The notes: generated from the sequence alone by a model not told the origin. Numbered from the stretch's first letter, positions 46,743 to 56,778 are shown. The stretch is DNA of 64,000 bases from Vreelandella boliviensis LC1 (GCF_000236035.1 NZ_JH393259.1:367359-431358); one strand, 5' to 3'. Numbers and translations are program-made.

Positions 46743-47795
46743 TTATTGAGCGATAACGTTGTTATAAGGTGAATGATTGGTCGTTGTGTAAACGCCAGCC
46801 TCTTGGTAGCGCCAACGCCACCACGCCCAAACGAGTCCGGCGGCCAACGCAATGGCGCCAGCTGTGTGCAGTAGCGCCAGCCATAGCGGCAACCAAAGCA
46901 CCACATTGGCAACCCCCAACGCAGCCTGCAGCGCATACAAACCGACGACTATCGCGAGCGGTCTTGCAACACTCTGCCAATGCCGATAACGCCACCAGAG
47001 CGCTATTAGCCCGACACCAAGCAACAATGCTCCCAGGCGATGAGCCACTTGAATCGCGGTTCGTGCGTCAGCATGCAACTGCCCATGTAGGTAATTGGGC
47101 CCCATGGTCTGGGTGAGATGAAATCCCTCGCTAATGTCCATCGCGGGTACCCATTGACCATTGCAAGTGGGGAATCCCTGGCAAGCGATACCGGCATAAT
47201 TGCTCGACACCCAACCGCCTAGCGCCAGTTGCACAACCAGCAAACATGCCGCAATACTCCACCACGCATTAGCGCGCCGAGGCTCACTTGTTGGCTTTGG
47301 CGTCGAGGTAAGGCGTAAGCGAAGATGCAACCAAAAGAACAGCAGCAATACACTCAACCCGCCCAGTAGATGAAGGGTGACGACTTGAGGCCATAACTTG
47401 AGCGTAACGGTGAAGGCACCAAAGGCGCCCTGCAACAAAATAACGACGAGCAGCAACAAGCTTAGACGCCAAGGATAATCGCGACGATCACGCAAAGGCC
47501 AACCTAACGCAACAACGCTGAGTACCACCAGCCCGAGCAGAGTCGCGATATAGCGATGCACCATTTCCACCCACGCTTTAAAGGGTTCCAACGGGACATC
47601 AGGATGGCGCAGCGTGGCAAAGTCACTATCGGGGACTAGCAGCTTGCCGTAGCAACCAGGCCAGTCAGGGCAGCCCAAACCAGCGTCGACTAAACGCGTC
47701 CAGGCGCCTACCAAAATGACCACTGCGGTAAACAGAGTACCTACTAGCGTTAATCGCACTAACCACCGCAAGCGGCGCTCATATGAATCGTCCAT
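46743..47795 (-). CDS. ctaA: Heme A synthase (COX15/CtaA)
   Basis: The 350-residue membrane protein has the COX15/CtaA pattern: LVGAWTRLVDAGLGCPDWPG with its cysteine pair near residues 42-48, the EMVHRYIATLLG heme-ligand histidine, VVTLHLLGGLSVLLLFFWLH, IQVAHRLGALLLGVGLI and LLHTAGAIALAA. A second cysteine pair (CQGFPTCNG) is in the middle loop. It oxidises heme O to heme A. It follows the SCO-like gene by 32 bp and precedes cyoE. Confidence 0.94.
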   Translation of the reverse strand: MDDSYERRLRWLVRLTLVGTLFTAVVILVGAWTRLVDAGLGCPDWPGCYGKLLVPDSDFATLRHPDVPLEPFKAWVEMVHRYIATLLGLVVLSVVALGWPLRDRRDYPWRLSLLLLVVILLQGAFGAFTVTLKLWPQVVTLHLLGGLSVLLLFFWLHLRLRLTSTPKPTSEPRRANAWWSIAACLLVVQLALGGWVSSNYAGIACQGFPTCNGQWVPAMDISEGFHLTQTMGPNYLHGQLHADARTAIQVAHRLGALLLGVGLIALWWRYRHWQSVARPLAIVVGLYALQAALGVANVVLWLPLWLALLHTAGAIALAAGLVWAWWRWRYQEAGVYTTTNHSPYNNVIAQ

Positions 47796-47827
47796 GGCGG
47801 CTCCTTAACAACAAAGGTGAGCTTGCT

Positions 47828-48337
47828 TTATTGAGGGTTCACTTTAAGCAAATGCTGGATATCTTCGAGCACATACTTAGTAGCGACATTGGCCTCAAAG
47901 GCCAATGCAGGGCGCCCCATAGGATCAAGTACCCACACTGAATTGTCTTCACGCCATGCAGGCAAGTGCTGCCAATCGCTGGTTACCTCTCCCGGTAACG
48001 GTTCTGGGTCCCCACCAATTCGCAAACGGATTAATCTCGGTGCCTCGCGCCCTAAAGCGCGATGTAGCCGCCAAAACTCATCCATGCGCTGTTCGCAATG
48101 CTGGGCGCAGTCAAACGCCAATATCCACTCATCTTGGCCACTAACAGCCGCCTTGGTTAGTGGCCATTCGTCAAGCATGGGCAAATCCAGCTCAACTGTT
48201 CCGTGAGCCGTATGTCGGTCGGGAATACCTATGCGTAACTCGACCATCCCCCACGCAGCAACCATAGGGGCCGTAAATACAACAAAAATAAGGATCAACT
48301 TGAGCCGCTGGCGGCGAATGTGCTTGGCGTCCTGCAT
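47828..48337 (-). CDS. Cox-cluster membrane-anchored protein with SCO-like CxxxC
   Basis: The 169-residue protein has one N-terminal membrane helix (LKLILIFVVFTAPMVAAWGM, residues 12-31) and a periplasmic domain. The domain contains DCAQHC (Cys77 and Cys81), the CxxxC spacing of SCO copper chaperones, and NSVWVLDPMGRPALAF, which looks like a thioredoxin-fold strand pair. It is shorter than SCO proteins and I see no clear partner histidine motif. The ATG at 48337 has AGGGG 8 nt upstream; a GTG at 48346 overlaps the surf1 stop. Position between surf1 and ctaA argues for a role in oxidase assembly. Confidence 0.75.
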   Translation of the reverse strand: MQDAKHIRRQRLKLILIFVVFTAPMVAAWGMVELRIGIPDRHTAHGTVELDLPMLDEWPLTKAAVSGQDEWILAFDCAQHCEQRMDEFWRLHRALGREAPRLIRLRIGGDPEPLPGEVTSDWQHLPAWREDNSVWVLDPMGRPALAFEANVATKYVLEDIQHLLKVNPQ

Positions 48338-48342
48338 AGTAT

Positions 48343-49059
48343 TCACCCCTGTTTATTTTTATTACCTAAACGCTTTTGTTGAGTTACATCTCGACGTAAT
48401 CTCTGGCCGCCGATAAGCATGACCACCAAGGCCGCCAGGGCTAACCCCCACCACTGGAAGGCATAGCCCATATGCCGACTGGGTGGCATTACATTGGCTT
48501 CCCACCAAGGGATCAAAACCCCGTCGCCTTTACTAGCGTGTAACCATCCTGCGTAGCTAAAGGCACCTAGTGAAGCGTGCCAGGGCTCAAGACTGAGCTG
48601 CTGTAGCCTTACCCCTTCTCTATTCTCCCCATATAGCGGCCCACCCTCCTGAACATCCTGCCACTCACCGGTCAGCTCAACCCCGCCACGGGGTGTCTCT
48701 ACCTGAGGTGGTTTGCGGCGAGGCCCGGTTGCTAAAAAACCCCGTTGCACCAGCCAAAGCTGCCCGTGGGTATCACGCAGTGGCGTTAGTACAGCCACAC
48801 CCACTCTTCCGCCTACAACTCGATTGTCCAAATAGAGTGTTTGCTCCGCCAAGTACTCCCCCCGCAATGTAACCCGGGAACCTTGGGCTGGCTGCACAGT
48901 AGGTTGCACCAATGCAGGGGCTGCATTGCGAACGCCCATTGCTAACCGCTTGTCATCTGCCCTCTCCCACTGCCATAGTCCTAAACAGGCGCCTAACGTC
49001 ACCAGTAAACTCCAGAACAGATACCAACTATAAAAACGCCATTGCCGAGAGGGTTTCAT
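48343..49059 (-). CDS. SURF1-family cytochrome oxidase assembly protein
   Basis: The 238-residue protein has two terminal membrane helices (YSWYLFWSLLVTLGACLGLW near the start; AFQWWGLALAALVVMLIGG near the end) around a periplasmic domain with GEYLAEQTLYLDNRVVGGRVG, LWLVQRGFLATGP and YAFQWW, all SURF1 hallmarks. It assists heme A delivery to subunit I. Two tandem ATGs (49062, 49059) are possible starts, and neither has a strong ribosome site. They abut or overlap the start of the divergent DUF2909 gene at 49061. An extended frame to 49221 would run antisense to nearly all of that gene. Confidence 0.88.
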   Translation of the reverse strand: MKPSRQWRFYSWYLFWSLLVTLGACLGLWQWERADDKRLAMGVRNAAPALVQPTVQPAQGSRVTLRGEYLAEQTLYLDNRVVGGRVGVAVLTPLRDTHGQLWLVQRGFLATGPRRKPPQVETPRGGVELTGEWQDVQEGGPLYGENREGVRLQQLSLEPWHASLGAFSYAGWLHASKGDGVLIPWWEANVMPPSRHMGYAFQWWGLALAALVVMLIGGQRLRRDVTQQKRLGNKNKQG

Positions 49060-49060
49060 C

Positions 49061-49252
49061 ATGTGGTTACAAATACTCATTGCCGCGGTATTCATTGCGA
49101 TGGTTATCAGCTTGGCCATGGGAGCAGGCTTCCTGCTGCGTGATAATGGTTCTTCTCGCCGCCTATTACTCTCTCTCAAATGGAGAATTGGCTTAGCCTG
49201 CCTACTCATGGCCCTTATCATTTTCGGCTTCTGGTCAGGCCAGTTAGGCTAA
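49061..49252 (+). CDS. DUF2909 twin-transmembrane protein
   Basis: The 63-residue protein is two helices (MWLQILIAAVFIAMVISLAM and IGLACLLMALIIFGFWSGQL) with a short basic loop, the pattern of DUF2909 proteins that accompany cytochrome oxidase genes. GAGAGGG lies 7 nt upstream of the ATG, inside surf1. It is the only plus-strand gene in the cox cluster: its start abuts the surf1 start codon head-to-head and its stop is 5 bp from the ctaE stop tail-to-tail. Any transcript through the cox operon is antisense to it. Confidence 0.85.
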   Translation: MWLQILIAAVFIAMVISLAMGAGFLLRDNGSSRRLLLSLKWRIGLACLLMALIIFGFWSGQLG

Positions 49253-49257
49253 TGCGG

Positions 49258-50118
49258 CTATAAAACATAGACAAAAATAAACAGCCCAACCCAGACTACA
49301 TCCACAAAGTGCCAATACCAGCATGAGGCTTCAAAACCAAAATGGTTTTCATCAGCGAAGTGTCCTTTAATAATACGCACCAGCATGGTGGCTAAAATCA
49401 GCGTGCCGATAATGACGTGAACCCCATGGAACCCCGTCAAAATAAAGAACGTCGCACCAAAGATCCCAGCTTCTAAGGTAATTCCGTAATGCGCGTAGGC
49501 CTCGTAATACTCAATGCCCTGAATCATGATAAAGCAGCAACCTAACAGCACGGTGCCCGTCAGCCAGTTACGACATGTTTTACGGTCACCCACTTTTAGG
49601 GCTTCGTGTGCAACGGTAAGTGTGATGCTGGAAGTAATCAAAATCAGCGTATTGACGAGAGGCAGCTGCCACGGGCTAAAGACTTGCTGGGGGCCTGCAA
49701 TGGATGAGTCAGGCGGGTTCAGTAGCGGCCATGTTGCTACAAAGTCAGGCCATAGCAACGCGGAAACACCTTTTGCCCCTTCCCCTCCTAACCATGGGAT
49801 AGCAAACATACGTACATAAAACAGCGCGCCAAAAAATGCGGCGAAAAACATCACTTCCGAAAAAATAAACCAGCCCATACCCCAGCGAAATGAGCGATCC
49901 ATTTGAGCATCATATAGCCCACCCCGGGACTCGCTAATCACGTCACGGAACCACAGCCCCATCACTGCAATAACGCCCGCCACCCCGATTAATACCAGCG
50001 GCAAGCCGGTGTCATAGACAAGCTTAATACCGGTACCGACCATCATGGCACCGAGGGCCACTGAACCAAGCACAGGCCACCGACTACTCGCAGGAACGTA
50101 ATAGCTACCACTGCTCAT
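49258..50118 (-). CDS. ctaE: Cytochrome c oxidase subunit III
   Basis: The 286-residue protein is subunit III of an aa3-type oxidase: SRWPVLGSVALGAMMVGTGI, WFRDVISESRGGLY, GMGWFIFSEVMFFAAFFGAL, ITSSITLTVAHEAL, TGFHGVHVIIGTLIL and the C-terminal SCWYWHFVDVVWVGLFIFVY. Seven helices are predicted. It stabilises the catalytic core in the inner membrane. Its start overlaps the ctaG stop by 4 bp. Confidence 0.97.
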   Translation of the reverse strand: MSSGSYYVPASSRWPVLGSVALGAMMVGTGIKLVYDTGLPLVLIGVAGVIAVMGLWFRDVISESRGGLYDAQMDRSFRWGMGWFIFSEVMFFAAFFGALFYVRMFAIPWLGGEGAKGVSALLWPDFVATWPLLNPPDSSIAGPQQVFSPWQLPLVNTLILITSSITLTVAHEALKVGDRKTCRNWLTGTVLLGCCFIMIQGIEYYEAYAHYGITLEAGIFGATFFILTGFHGVHVIIGTLILATMLVRIIKGHFADENHFGFEASCWYWHFVDVVWVGLFIFVYVL

Positions 50119-50750
50119 ATTGTTTCTCCCGCCGCTTTATTGTTTTTTAGATAGTTTTTGAGGTCGCTCTGAGAACTGTTGTTAAGCGTGTTATTAAATG
50201 AGGCGCTTTGAATCGCATGCTCTACCGGATACAGCGTATACACCAGCGTAATAGTATTAATATCTTTAGGTAGATCCCGTGCCAGCTGGAATACCAACGG
50301 AATCGTTAAACGCTCCCCCCCCTGCAACAGCTGCTCTTGAAAGCAGAAGCAGCTGATTTTACGCAGATAAGGCGTGGCACTTGAGGGGGAGACGCTAGGC
50401 ACTGCCCGGCCCCAGTTTTCGCTACGGCTATTATTGGTGAAGGTAAAATCGACTTCCGCCATTTGCCCTGGGTGCACGCTCATCTGGCGCATTTCTACGC
50501 TCATCTGCCACGGCAAGCCTGCGCTGCCTCGGGTGATAAATTGCACATTTATATAACGCGACTCATCTACCTCTTCATGCACAATACTTTGCGCCGTGGC
50601 ATCCACTTTGCCGTTAATACCGGTGATCCGACAAAAAACGTCATAAAGCGGCACTAATGCAAAGGCAAATCCAAACATGCCAACCAGAACGGCGACTGTT
50701 CTAATGACCGTGCGGCGCACGCCCACTTTTGCCTGATTTTGACTATCCAT
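50115..50750 (-). CDS. ctaG: Cytochrome c oxidase assembly protein CtaG/Cox11
   Basis: The 211-residue protein has one N-terminal membrane helix (VIRTVAVLVGMFGFAFALVP) and a periplasmic immunoglobulin-like domain with the copper-binding motif ISCFCFQEQLL (CxC) and the preceding YDVFCRITGINGK cysteine. It inserts copper B into subunit I. The C-terminal ~25 residues are Asn-rich and variable. It lies between ctaD (42 bp) and ctaE (4 bp overlap). Confidence 0.95.
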   Translation of the reverse strand: MDSQNQAKVGVRRTVIRTVAVLVGMFGFAFALVPLYDVFCRITGINGKVDATAQSIVHEEVDESRYINVQFITRGSAGLPWQMSVEMRQMSVHPGQMAEVDFTFTNNSRSENWGRAVPSVSPSSATPYLRKISCFCFQEQLLQGGERLTIPLVFQLARDLPKDINTITLVYTLYPVEHAIQSASFNNTLNNSSQSDLKNYLKNNKAAGETI

Positions 50751-50792
50751 AGCACCTCTTAGGCACAGTGGCCCACGTGGTTTATGTCATTT

Positions 50793-52427
50793 CTAGTGGG
50801 ACGTGCGATGAAACACCGGTGGCGTTTCAAACGTATGCAGGGGTGCTGGGCTAGGCACCGTCCACTCCAAGTCCACTGCGCCCTCCCAGGCTTTTGCTGG
50901 CGCTTTTTTGCCACCACGGACACACAGTATGACTACCAAGACAAATAGCAGCTGTGATGCGCCGAAGAAGAAGGCGCCAATACTCGATAGTAAGTTAAAA
51001 TCGGCAAACTGAAGGGCGTAGTCAGGGATTCGCCGCGGCATACCCGCCAAGCCAGCGAAGTGCATGGGGAAGAAAGTTAAGTTGACGCCGATAATTGAAA
51101 ACCAGAAATGCCACTGGGCTAATCGCTCATTGGGGTAGTGGCCAGTCCATTTCGGCAACCAGTAATACACCCCTGCCATAATGGCAAAAATCGCCCCAGG
51201 TACTAACACATAGTGAAAGTGGGCAACCACAAAGTAGGTATCGTGATACTGAAAATCCGCCGGCGCGATCGCTAGCATCAGCCCTGAAAAACCACCAATG
51301 GTAAACAGCACCACAAAGGCCAGGGCAAATAGCATCGGCGATTCAAAACTAATCGAGCCGCGAAACAGTGTGGTTACCCAGTTAAACACTTTAACCCCAG
51401 TAGGCACGGCAATGAGCATAGTGGAATACATGAAAAACAGCTCTGCCACCAAAGGCAACCCCACCACAAACATATGGTGAGCCCAGACTAAAAATGACAA
51501 CAGCGCAATGGCCGCGGTGGCGTACACCATGGAGGCGTAACCAAACAGAGGCTTACGCGCAAAGGTGGGGATGATTGCTGAGACAATACCAAAGGCAGGC
51601 AGAATCATGATGTACACTTCGGGATGCCCAAAGAACCAGAATAGGTGTTGAAATAACACAGGATCCCCACCGCCTGCCGCGTCAAAGAAGCTGGTTCCAA
51701 AATTGATATCCATAAGCATCATGGTGATTACCCCTGCCAGCACCGGCATCACGGCAATCAACAGAAAAGCGGTAATCAGCCAAGTCCAGACAAACAGCGG
51801 CATGTCCATTAAGCGCATGCCCGGAGCACGCATGTTCAAAATGGTCGCGATGATGTTGATGGCACCGAGAATGGAGCTAATACCGGCAATATGCAGCGCT
51901 AAAATAAAGAAGGTAGTAGAAGGTGGCGCGTAAGTCGTCGACAGCGGCGCATAAAATGTCCAGCCAAAATTAGGGCCACCGCCGGGCATAAACAGTGTTG
52001 AAAGTAACAACGTAAATGCCACTGGCAGCAGCCAAAAACTGAAGTTATTCAACCGGGGCAACGCCATATCAGGCGCGCCAATTTGTAGCGGTATCATCCA
52101 GTTGGCTAACCCGGTGAAAGCGGGCATCACCGCTGCAAACACCATGATCAAGCCATGCATGGTGGTCATCTGGTTGAAAAACTCTGGCTCGACCAACTGC
52201 AATCCGGGTTGAAAAAGCTCGGCCCTGACCACCAGGGCAAATATTCCGCCGATGAAAAACATTGTCAGCGAAAAAATCAGGTAAAGGGAGCCAATCTCTT
52301 TGTGGTTAGTGGTCAGCAGCCAGCGCAAAATACCTTTGGGTGGCGCAGTATGACCATGACTTTGGCCATCGGCGACGGCCGTAGTGCTGTGTTGCAGCGG
52401 GGGCTGAGGAGGCATATTGGGCGCCAT
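50793..52427 (-). CDS. ctaD: Cytochrome c oxidase subunit I
   Basis: The 544-residue heme-copper oxidase subunit has twelve helices and the metal ligands: [20 protein letters not shown] (heme a), [20 protein letters not shown] (Cu-B and the cross-linked His-Tyr), and [13 protein letters not shown] (heme a3). HPEVY shows the A1-type Tyr and the K-pathway. It reduces oxygen to water while pumping protons. The ATG at 52427 has GGAGAG 5 nt upstream and leaves a 49-bp gap after ctaC; the frame to 52487 would overlap ctaC. Confidence 0.96.
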   Translation of the reverse strand: MAPNMPPQPPLQHSTTAVADGQSHGHTAPPKGILRWLLTTNHKEIGSLYLIFSLTMFFIGGIFALVVRAELFQPGLQLVEPEFFNQMTTMHGLIMVFAAVMPAFTGLANWMIPLQIGAPDMALPRLNNFSFWLLPVAFTLLLSTLFMPGGGPNFGWTFYAPLSTTYAPPSTTFFILALHIAGISSILGAINIIATILNMRAPGMRLMDMPLFVWTWLITAFLLIAVMPVLAGVITMMLMDINFGTSFFDAAGGGDPVLFQHLFWFFGHPEVYIMILPAFGIVSAIIPTFARKPLFGYASMVYATAAIALLSFLVWAHHMFVVGLPLVAELFFMYSTMLIAVPTGVKVFNWVTTLFRGSISFESPMLFALAFVVLFTIGGFSGLMLAIAPADFQYHDTYFVVAHFHYVLVPGAIFAIMAGVYYWLPKWTGHYPNERLAQWHFWFSIIGVNLTFFPMHFAGLAGMPRRIPDYALQFADFNLLSSIGAFFFGASQLLFVLVVILCVRGGKKAPAKAWEGAVDLEWTVPSPAPLHTFETPPVFHRTSH

Positions 52428-52476
52428 GTAACTCTCCGAAATATTGTTGTTGTCTGATTTGAGTGGCAAACCTGGA

Positions 52477-53592
52477 TCACTGGGCAATTAACTCTGCCAC
52501 TTCAGAAGGTTGCACCACATCTCCCGTATCATTACCCCAAGCATTTCGCGAATAGGTGACCACTGCGGCAAGTTCAACCGGGTTTAATGTGCTACGAAAA
52601 GCGGGCATCGCCGCACCCGACACACCGTTTATGACCTTGTCTAGGTGCCAATCCACATCACTGATTAGCTGTTCGTTATTCGCCAGTGCCGGGAACGCAG
52701 GCGGCGCGCCTTGACCTTCAGCTTGGTGACAAGAGGAGCAGATCGATTGATAAACTGATTCGCCCCGCTCCACTAGCTCATCCATTTCCCACTCGCGGTC
52801 AACGCCCATCGCTTCTTGCTCAGCAGCTTCTTTCCGATCGGCCAACCAATTCTCAAACTCCTCTTCTTCTACTGCATGCACCACCACAGGCATAAAACCG
52901 TGATCAATACCACACAGCTCAGCACACTGTCCGCGGTATATACCCGGTTCGTTGATCTTCACCCAGTTCTCATTGATAAAGCCGGGAATCGTATCCTGCT
53001 TAACCGCTAGATCCGGCACCCACCAAGAGTGAATAACATCGTCTGAAGTCATCAGAAAACGTACTTTACGGTTAATCGGCAGCACCAGCGGTTCGTCAAC
53101 CTCTAATAAGTAATGCTCCCCACGGGCTTCTTCGCCACTGATTTGCGTTCTCGGCGTACTCATATTTGAGGTAAACGCAACATCCTCGCCAAGATACTCA
53201 TAGCGCCAACGCCACTGCTGGCCGGTAATCATTACGTCCAACTCGGCGTCTGATGAGTCGTACATATTTTTCAAGGTAGCGGTGGCGGGCACTGCCATGC
53301 CGACCAGAATCAGAATGGGGATGGCGGTCCATAACACTTCCACACTGGTATGTTCGTGAAAGTGGGCAGCCTTTGCACCTTTGGAGTGGCGATAACGGAA
53401 CAAGGAGTAAAACATTGCCCCAAATACCACCACGCCAATCACGACACATATCCAAAAAATGGTCATGTGCAGGCCATAAATATCGCTGCTCACATCTGTT
53501 ACGCCAACGGGCATGTTCCAGCCGTTCGCCTGAGCCTGTGCCCCACTTGCAGCAAGGGATATGGCCATTAGCCACCGCCACCGTGAACGCAT
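52477..53592 (-). CDS. ctaC: Cytochrome c oxidase subunit II with fused cytochrome c domain
   Basis: The 371-residue protein has a signal peptide, two helices, the Cu-A site ([40 protein letters not shown]) and a C-terminal cytochrome c domain (residues ~270-355) with CSSCH and axial Met in [10 protein letters not shown]. The fusion makes it a caa3-type subunit, which can take electrons through its own heme c. It is first in the operon. The upstream gap (53593-53718) is AT-rich with no clear promoter by eye. Confidence 0.95.
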   Translation of the reverse strand: MRSRWRWLMAISLAASGAQAQANGWNMPVGVTDVSSDIYGLHMTIFWICVVIGVVVFGAMFYSLFRYRHSKGAKAAHFHEHTSVEVLWTAIPILILVGMAVPATATLKNMYDSSDAELDVMITGQQWRWRYEYLGEDVAFTSNMSTPRTQISGEEARGEHYLLEVDEPLVLPINRKVRFLMTSDDVIHSWWVPDLAVKQDTIPGFINENWVKINEPGIYRGQCAELCGIDHGFMPVVVHAVEEEEFENWLADRKEAAEQEAMGVDREWEMDELVERGESVYQSICSSCHQAEGQGAPPAFPALANNEQLISDVDWHLDKVINGVSGAAMPAFRSTLNPVELAAVVTYSRNAWGNDTGDVVQPSEVAELIAQ

Positions 53593-53718
53593 AGAGACCT
53601 CCAGTTTATTGTTGTTATTACTTATCGTTAGATTAGGACAGGATTAAATGAGATATTAGCAGTATAGAAAATATGTGCCATTCGTCACGTTTTGCTTATT
53701 TAACGCTATCAACGCTTT

Positions 53719-53892
53719 TCAGCGGGCCGCAAACATAGCCAAAAAAATAAGCAGTAAAACAAACAGCAGCGTAATCACCACGCCAGTGACAAGGTAGGCT
53801 GCTGGCTTGCCACTACTAAAGTCTTCTTCCCGCTTTTGGTTGCTCTGAACGCCTAGTAATGCTGCTAAAACTGACTTCACCACCGACCACAT
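53719..53892 (-). CDS. DUF2970-type small membrane protein
   Basis: The 57-residue protein matches DUF2970: MWSVVKSVLAALLGVQSNQK, a polar middle, and a C-terminal helix LVTGVVITLLFVLLLIFLAM. Its function is unknown; its position upstream of ctaC suggests an oxidase-related role. GGAGG lies 4 nt before the ATG at 53892. It is on the same strand as the cox genes. Confidence 0.75.
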   Translation of the reverse strand: MWSVVKSVLAALLGVQSNQKREEDFSSGKPAAYLVTGVVITLLFVLLLIFLAMFAAR

Positions 53893-54096
53893 ATAACCTC
53901 CGAGGGGGAATTGACGCTCTCGCATTCATTCAGGACTGAAGGGTTAACCACTATTATCATAGGCATACATAAGCATTACGTCAGTGTAAAGGAGCGAAAT
54001 CTAAGCATTTACAGCCAGGCAAATGACGACCTATAGTTCCTCAATGTGAGATACTCAGTTTATTCTCAGGATCAGCGCCACCCAATGGAGTGCCTT

Positions 54097-54330
54097 ATGT
54101 TCAAGCGCCGCCTCGCATTACCCATCTCGACGTTATTTGTTATTGTTCCGCTGCTGTTAGCAGGCTGTACTACTTATACATGGCCGGACGGCTCTAAGGA
54201 AACCGTTATCGGTGTTGTGCCTGAGGAGGAGAATCAACGCTACGAAGAAGAACGGGTGGACGGTGTACGCTACCGCATTCCAGACGAGATCCCGGTAAAA
54301 CGCAGCGAATCAATACCTGTGTCACGATAG
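54097..54330 (+). CDS. Small lipoprotein, function unknown
   Basis: The 77-residue protein has a basic start, hydrophobic segment and lipobox LLLAGC with Cys24. The mature ~54 residues are short and charged (TWPDGSKETVIGVVPEEENQ, then RYRIPDEIPVKR). I do not recognise a family. GGAG lies 6 nt before the ATG at 54097. It is convergent with hrpB, 9 bp apart, and alone on its strand. Confidence 0.75.
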   Translation: MFKRRLALPISTLFVIVPLLLAGCTTYTWPDGSKETVIGVVPEEENQRYEEERVDGVRYRIPDEIPVKRSESIPVSR

Positions 54331-54339
54331 CTAATACAG

Positions 54340-56778
54340 TCACACCTTGCGCCTGGTTTGCGCAGTAGCGGGTGCCGTTAGCGGGTCTTCTGGCCAAGGA
54401 TGTTTGGGGTAGCGACCACGCATCTCTTTGCGTACCTCGGGGTAGCCATTTTGCCAAAAGCTGACTAAGTCCTGAGTCACTTGCAGCGGACGCCGCGCAG
54501 GCGAAAGCAGATGAATCATCACGGCAACGGTACCATTCAAAACGGTAGGTGTTACCCGCCAGCCAAAGGCCTCCTGCAGTTTCAATGCTAAAATAGGTGG
54601 GCGCTGGGAAAGGCACGGCTGGTAGTCTAAGCCAACCTGCTTGCCGCTAGGAACCTCAAGCATTAGCGGGGTTAACTGCTCAAATTCGCTTTGCGCTTCC
54701 CAGGTCAGTGAATTGAGCAGATAGCGCTCTAGCGGCAATTTCTCAATTTGACTCAGCCGTTTAATACCGATTAGGTAAGGGGCTAGCCAGCTCTCTAGTG
54801 AAGCTAATAGCGCTGGCTCCGACCAATCTGGCCATGCTTCGCCTAGATTATCGCGCAGCAACGCCATACGTCCACGCATCTGCTGTAGATTATCACCGAA
54901 TAACCGACCCGGCTGCTGACGCAGCGCGTTCAATAACGCCTCTTTTACCGCCTCCTCAGGTAAGTGCACTAAAGGCCGCTTGGCAATGACAAGGCTAGCA
55001 TGCGCCTGCACCTCTTCACCGATTAAACGGCCCTGCTCTTGCGACCAAGCCACCCGCGGCTGCCATTTTTGAATACCGGGATATAGCGAAAGCAGTGATT
55101 CAAGTGACAGCGGCTCACCTGTGATAATACGCGTTTGACCGCCCACAGTACTATGTAACGCGACAGCCACTAAAAAGGACTGATGCGCCAGCATATCGTT
55201 TAAAGGCAACGTGGCGGTTTTGCCATTCGCAAGCCGAAATATGCCAGAATCCATTTGCTGGCCAATACGCTCTGGGTATGCCAACGCTAGAAGTGGCCCA
55301 AGCGGCTCTAACACGGCGTCACTAAGTGCAATCCCTGCTATTTTTGCCAGCCTAAGCGCTTCGCGCTGCCAGCTGGGAAAACGTTTAGGCTGACGAACAC
55401 GCAGTGCCAACGCGTCGTGCAGAGAGCGCTCGCTGCTGTCACGCTCCTCTAGGAGTGCCGCCATCCCACAGGCCAGCGGCAAAACATTAAAGTCTGACGC
55501 TCGCTCCAACATCACAGCAATTCTCGGCTCAACTGGCCATCGGGCACAGCGGTTACCCAGAGGAGTTAGCTTGTAATACTCGTCTAACACACCCAGTTGC
55601 ACCAGTAACGATTGGCCACCTCGCCAGGCGCCCTCCGGCGGCGGCGTTACCCAGCTTAGCGCTTGGGGTGATGCGACGCCCCAACAAGCCAGTTCGAGCA
55701 CTAGCGATGAGAGATCCGCTTGTAGAATTTCCGGCTCACCGTAAGGCACCAACGTCTGCTCCTGAGCCCAGAGCCGAAAACAGCTGCCCTCCCGCTGCCG
55801 CCCTGCACGCCCCCGCCGCTGATCGGCACTGGCGCGATTAATACGGCGGGTCGTTAAACGGGTTAGCCCTGTGCGCGGCTGAAAAAGCGGCACCCGCTCT
55901 AGGCCACCGTCAATCACCACGTTCACCCCATCCACGGTGATGCTTGATTCGGTGATGGCGGTGGACACGATAATTCGCTGTTTTGATGTATTCGCCGCCA
56001 AAGCTGCCTGCTGTTCAGCAATACTCATTCTCCCGTGCAGCCGCCGAATGGCCAGATCGGGCAGCATCTTTTCCAGCAACTGAACTAAGCGATTGATTTC
56101 GGCGACGCCGGGCAAGATCACCAGTATGTCTTGGGTACCGGGCATTGATAGCGCTTCTTCAATCACCCGAAGCGCGTGACTAACGCTCTCCTCGCCACTT
56201 AGAGCAGGACGATAGGCCGTCGTCACCGGAAACTGGCGCCCATGGCACTCAATGACAGGCACCGGCCCGCCCAACACCCGCTTGAGCGCTTCGACATCCA
56301 GGGTTGCCGACATCACCAGTAAGCGCAAATCGTCGCGAATACTGGTTTGCACATCCAGCATTAACGCCAAGCCCACATCGGCTTCTAGACTACGCTCATG
56401 GAACTCATCAAAAATGATCCCGGCAATGCCTTCTAACAGCGGGTCAGCTTGCAGCATGCGGGTGAGCACGCCCTGGGTCACTACCTCCAAGCGGGTTTGC
56501 GCGCTCACACAGCTATCACCGCGCATGCGATACCCCACCGTTTGGCCAACGCTTTCACCCAACTGTTGGGCCATATAGCAAGCCGCCAATCGCGCGGCTA
56601 CCCGTCGTGGCTCGAGTAAAAGCAGCCTTTGCCCTTTGACCCAATCTTCTTCAAGTAAACAGAGCGGCACGCGGGTGGTTTTCCCTGCTCCCGGCTGGGC
56701 AATCAACAACAGCCGATTACTACTGGCCAGGACGGTTTTGAGCTGATCAAGATACTGATCAATAGGCAAATCGCTCAT
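54340..56778 (-). CDS. hrpB: ATP-dependent RNA helicase HrpB
   Basis: The 812-residue DEAH-type helicase has Walker A QPGAGKTTRVPL near residue 31, motif II DEFHERSLEAD, motif III MSATLD, motif V IVSTAITESSITVDGV and motif VI QRRGRAGRQREGSCFRLW, followed by the HA2 and HrpB C-terminal domains. Its cellular role is poorly defined. The ATG at 56778 lies 7 bp after the TetR stop and gives the usual MSDLPIDQYL start; the longer frame to 56850 would overlap the regulator. Length fits the E. coli protein. Confidence 0.94.
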   Translation of the reverse strand: MSDLPIDQYLDQLKTVLASSNRLLLIAQPGAGKTTRVPLCLLEEDWVKGQRLLLLEPRRVAARLAACYMAQQLGESVGQTVGYRMRGDSCVSAQTRLEVVTQGVLTRMLQADPLLEGIAGIIFDEFHERSLEADVGLALMLDVQTSIRDDLRLLVMSATLDVEALKRVLGGPVPVIECHGRQFPVTTAYRPALSGEESVSHALRVIEEALSMPGTQDILVILPGVAEINRLVQLLEKMLPDLAIRRLHGRMSIAEQQAALAANTSKQRIIVSTAITESSITVDGVNVVIDGGLERVPLFQPRTGLTRLTTRRINRASADQRRGRAGRQREGSCFRLWAQEQTLVPYGEPEILQADLSSLVLELACWGVASPQALSWVTPPPEGAWRGGQSLLVQLGVLDEYYKLTPLGNRCARWPVEPRIAVMLERASDFNVLPLACGMAALLEERDSSERSLHDALALRVRQPKRFPSWQREALRLAKIAGIALSDAVLEPLGPLLALAYPERIGQQMDSGIFRLANGKTATLPLNDMLAHQSFLVAVALHSTVGGQTRIITGEPLSLESLLSLYPGIQKWQPRVAWSQEQGRLIGEEVQAHASLVIAKRPLVHLPEEAVKEALLNALRQQPGRLFGDNLQQMRGRMALLRDNLGEAWPDWSEPALLASLESWLAPYLIGIKRLSQIEKLPLERYLLNSLTWEAQSEFEQLTPLMLEVPSGKQVGLDYQPCLSQRPPILALKLQEAFGWRVTPTVLNGTVAVMIHLLSPARRPLQVTQDLVSFWQNGYPEVRKEMRGRYPKHPWPEDPLTAPATAQTRRKV

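Noticed and set aside
48990..49221. N-terminal extension of surf1 to 49221
   Set aside because: It would run antisense to most of the DUF2909 gene, lacks a ribosome site and adds residues not typical of SURF1, whose first helix follows the ATG at 49059.
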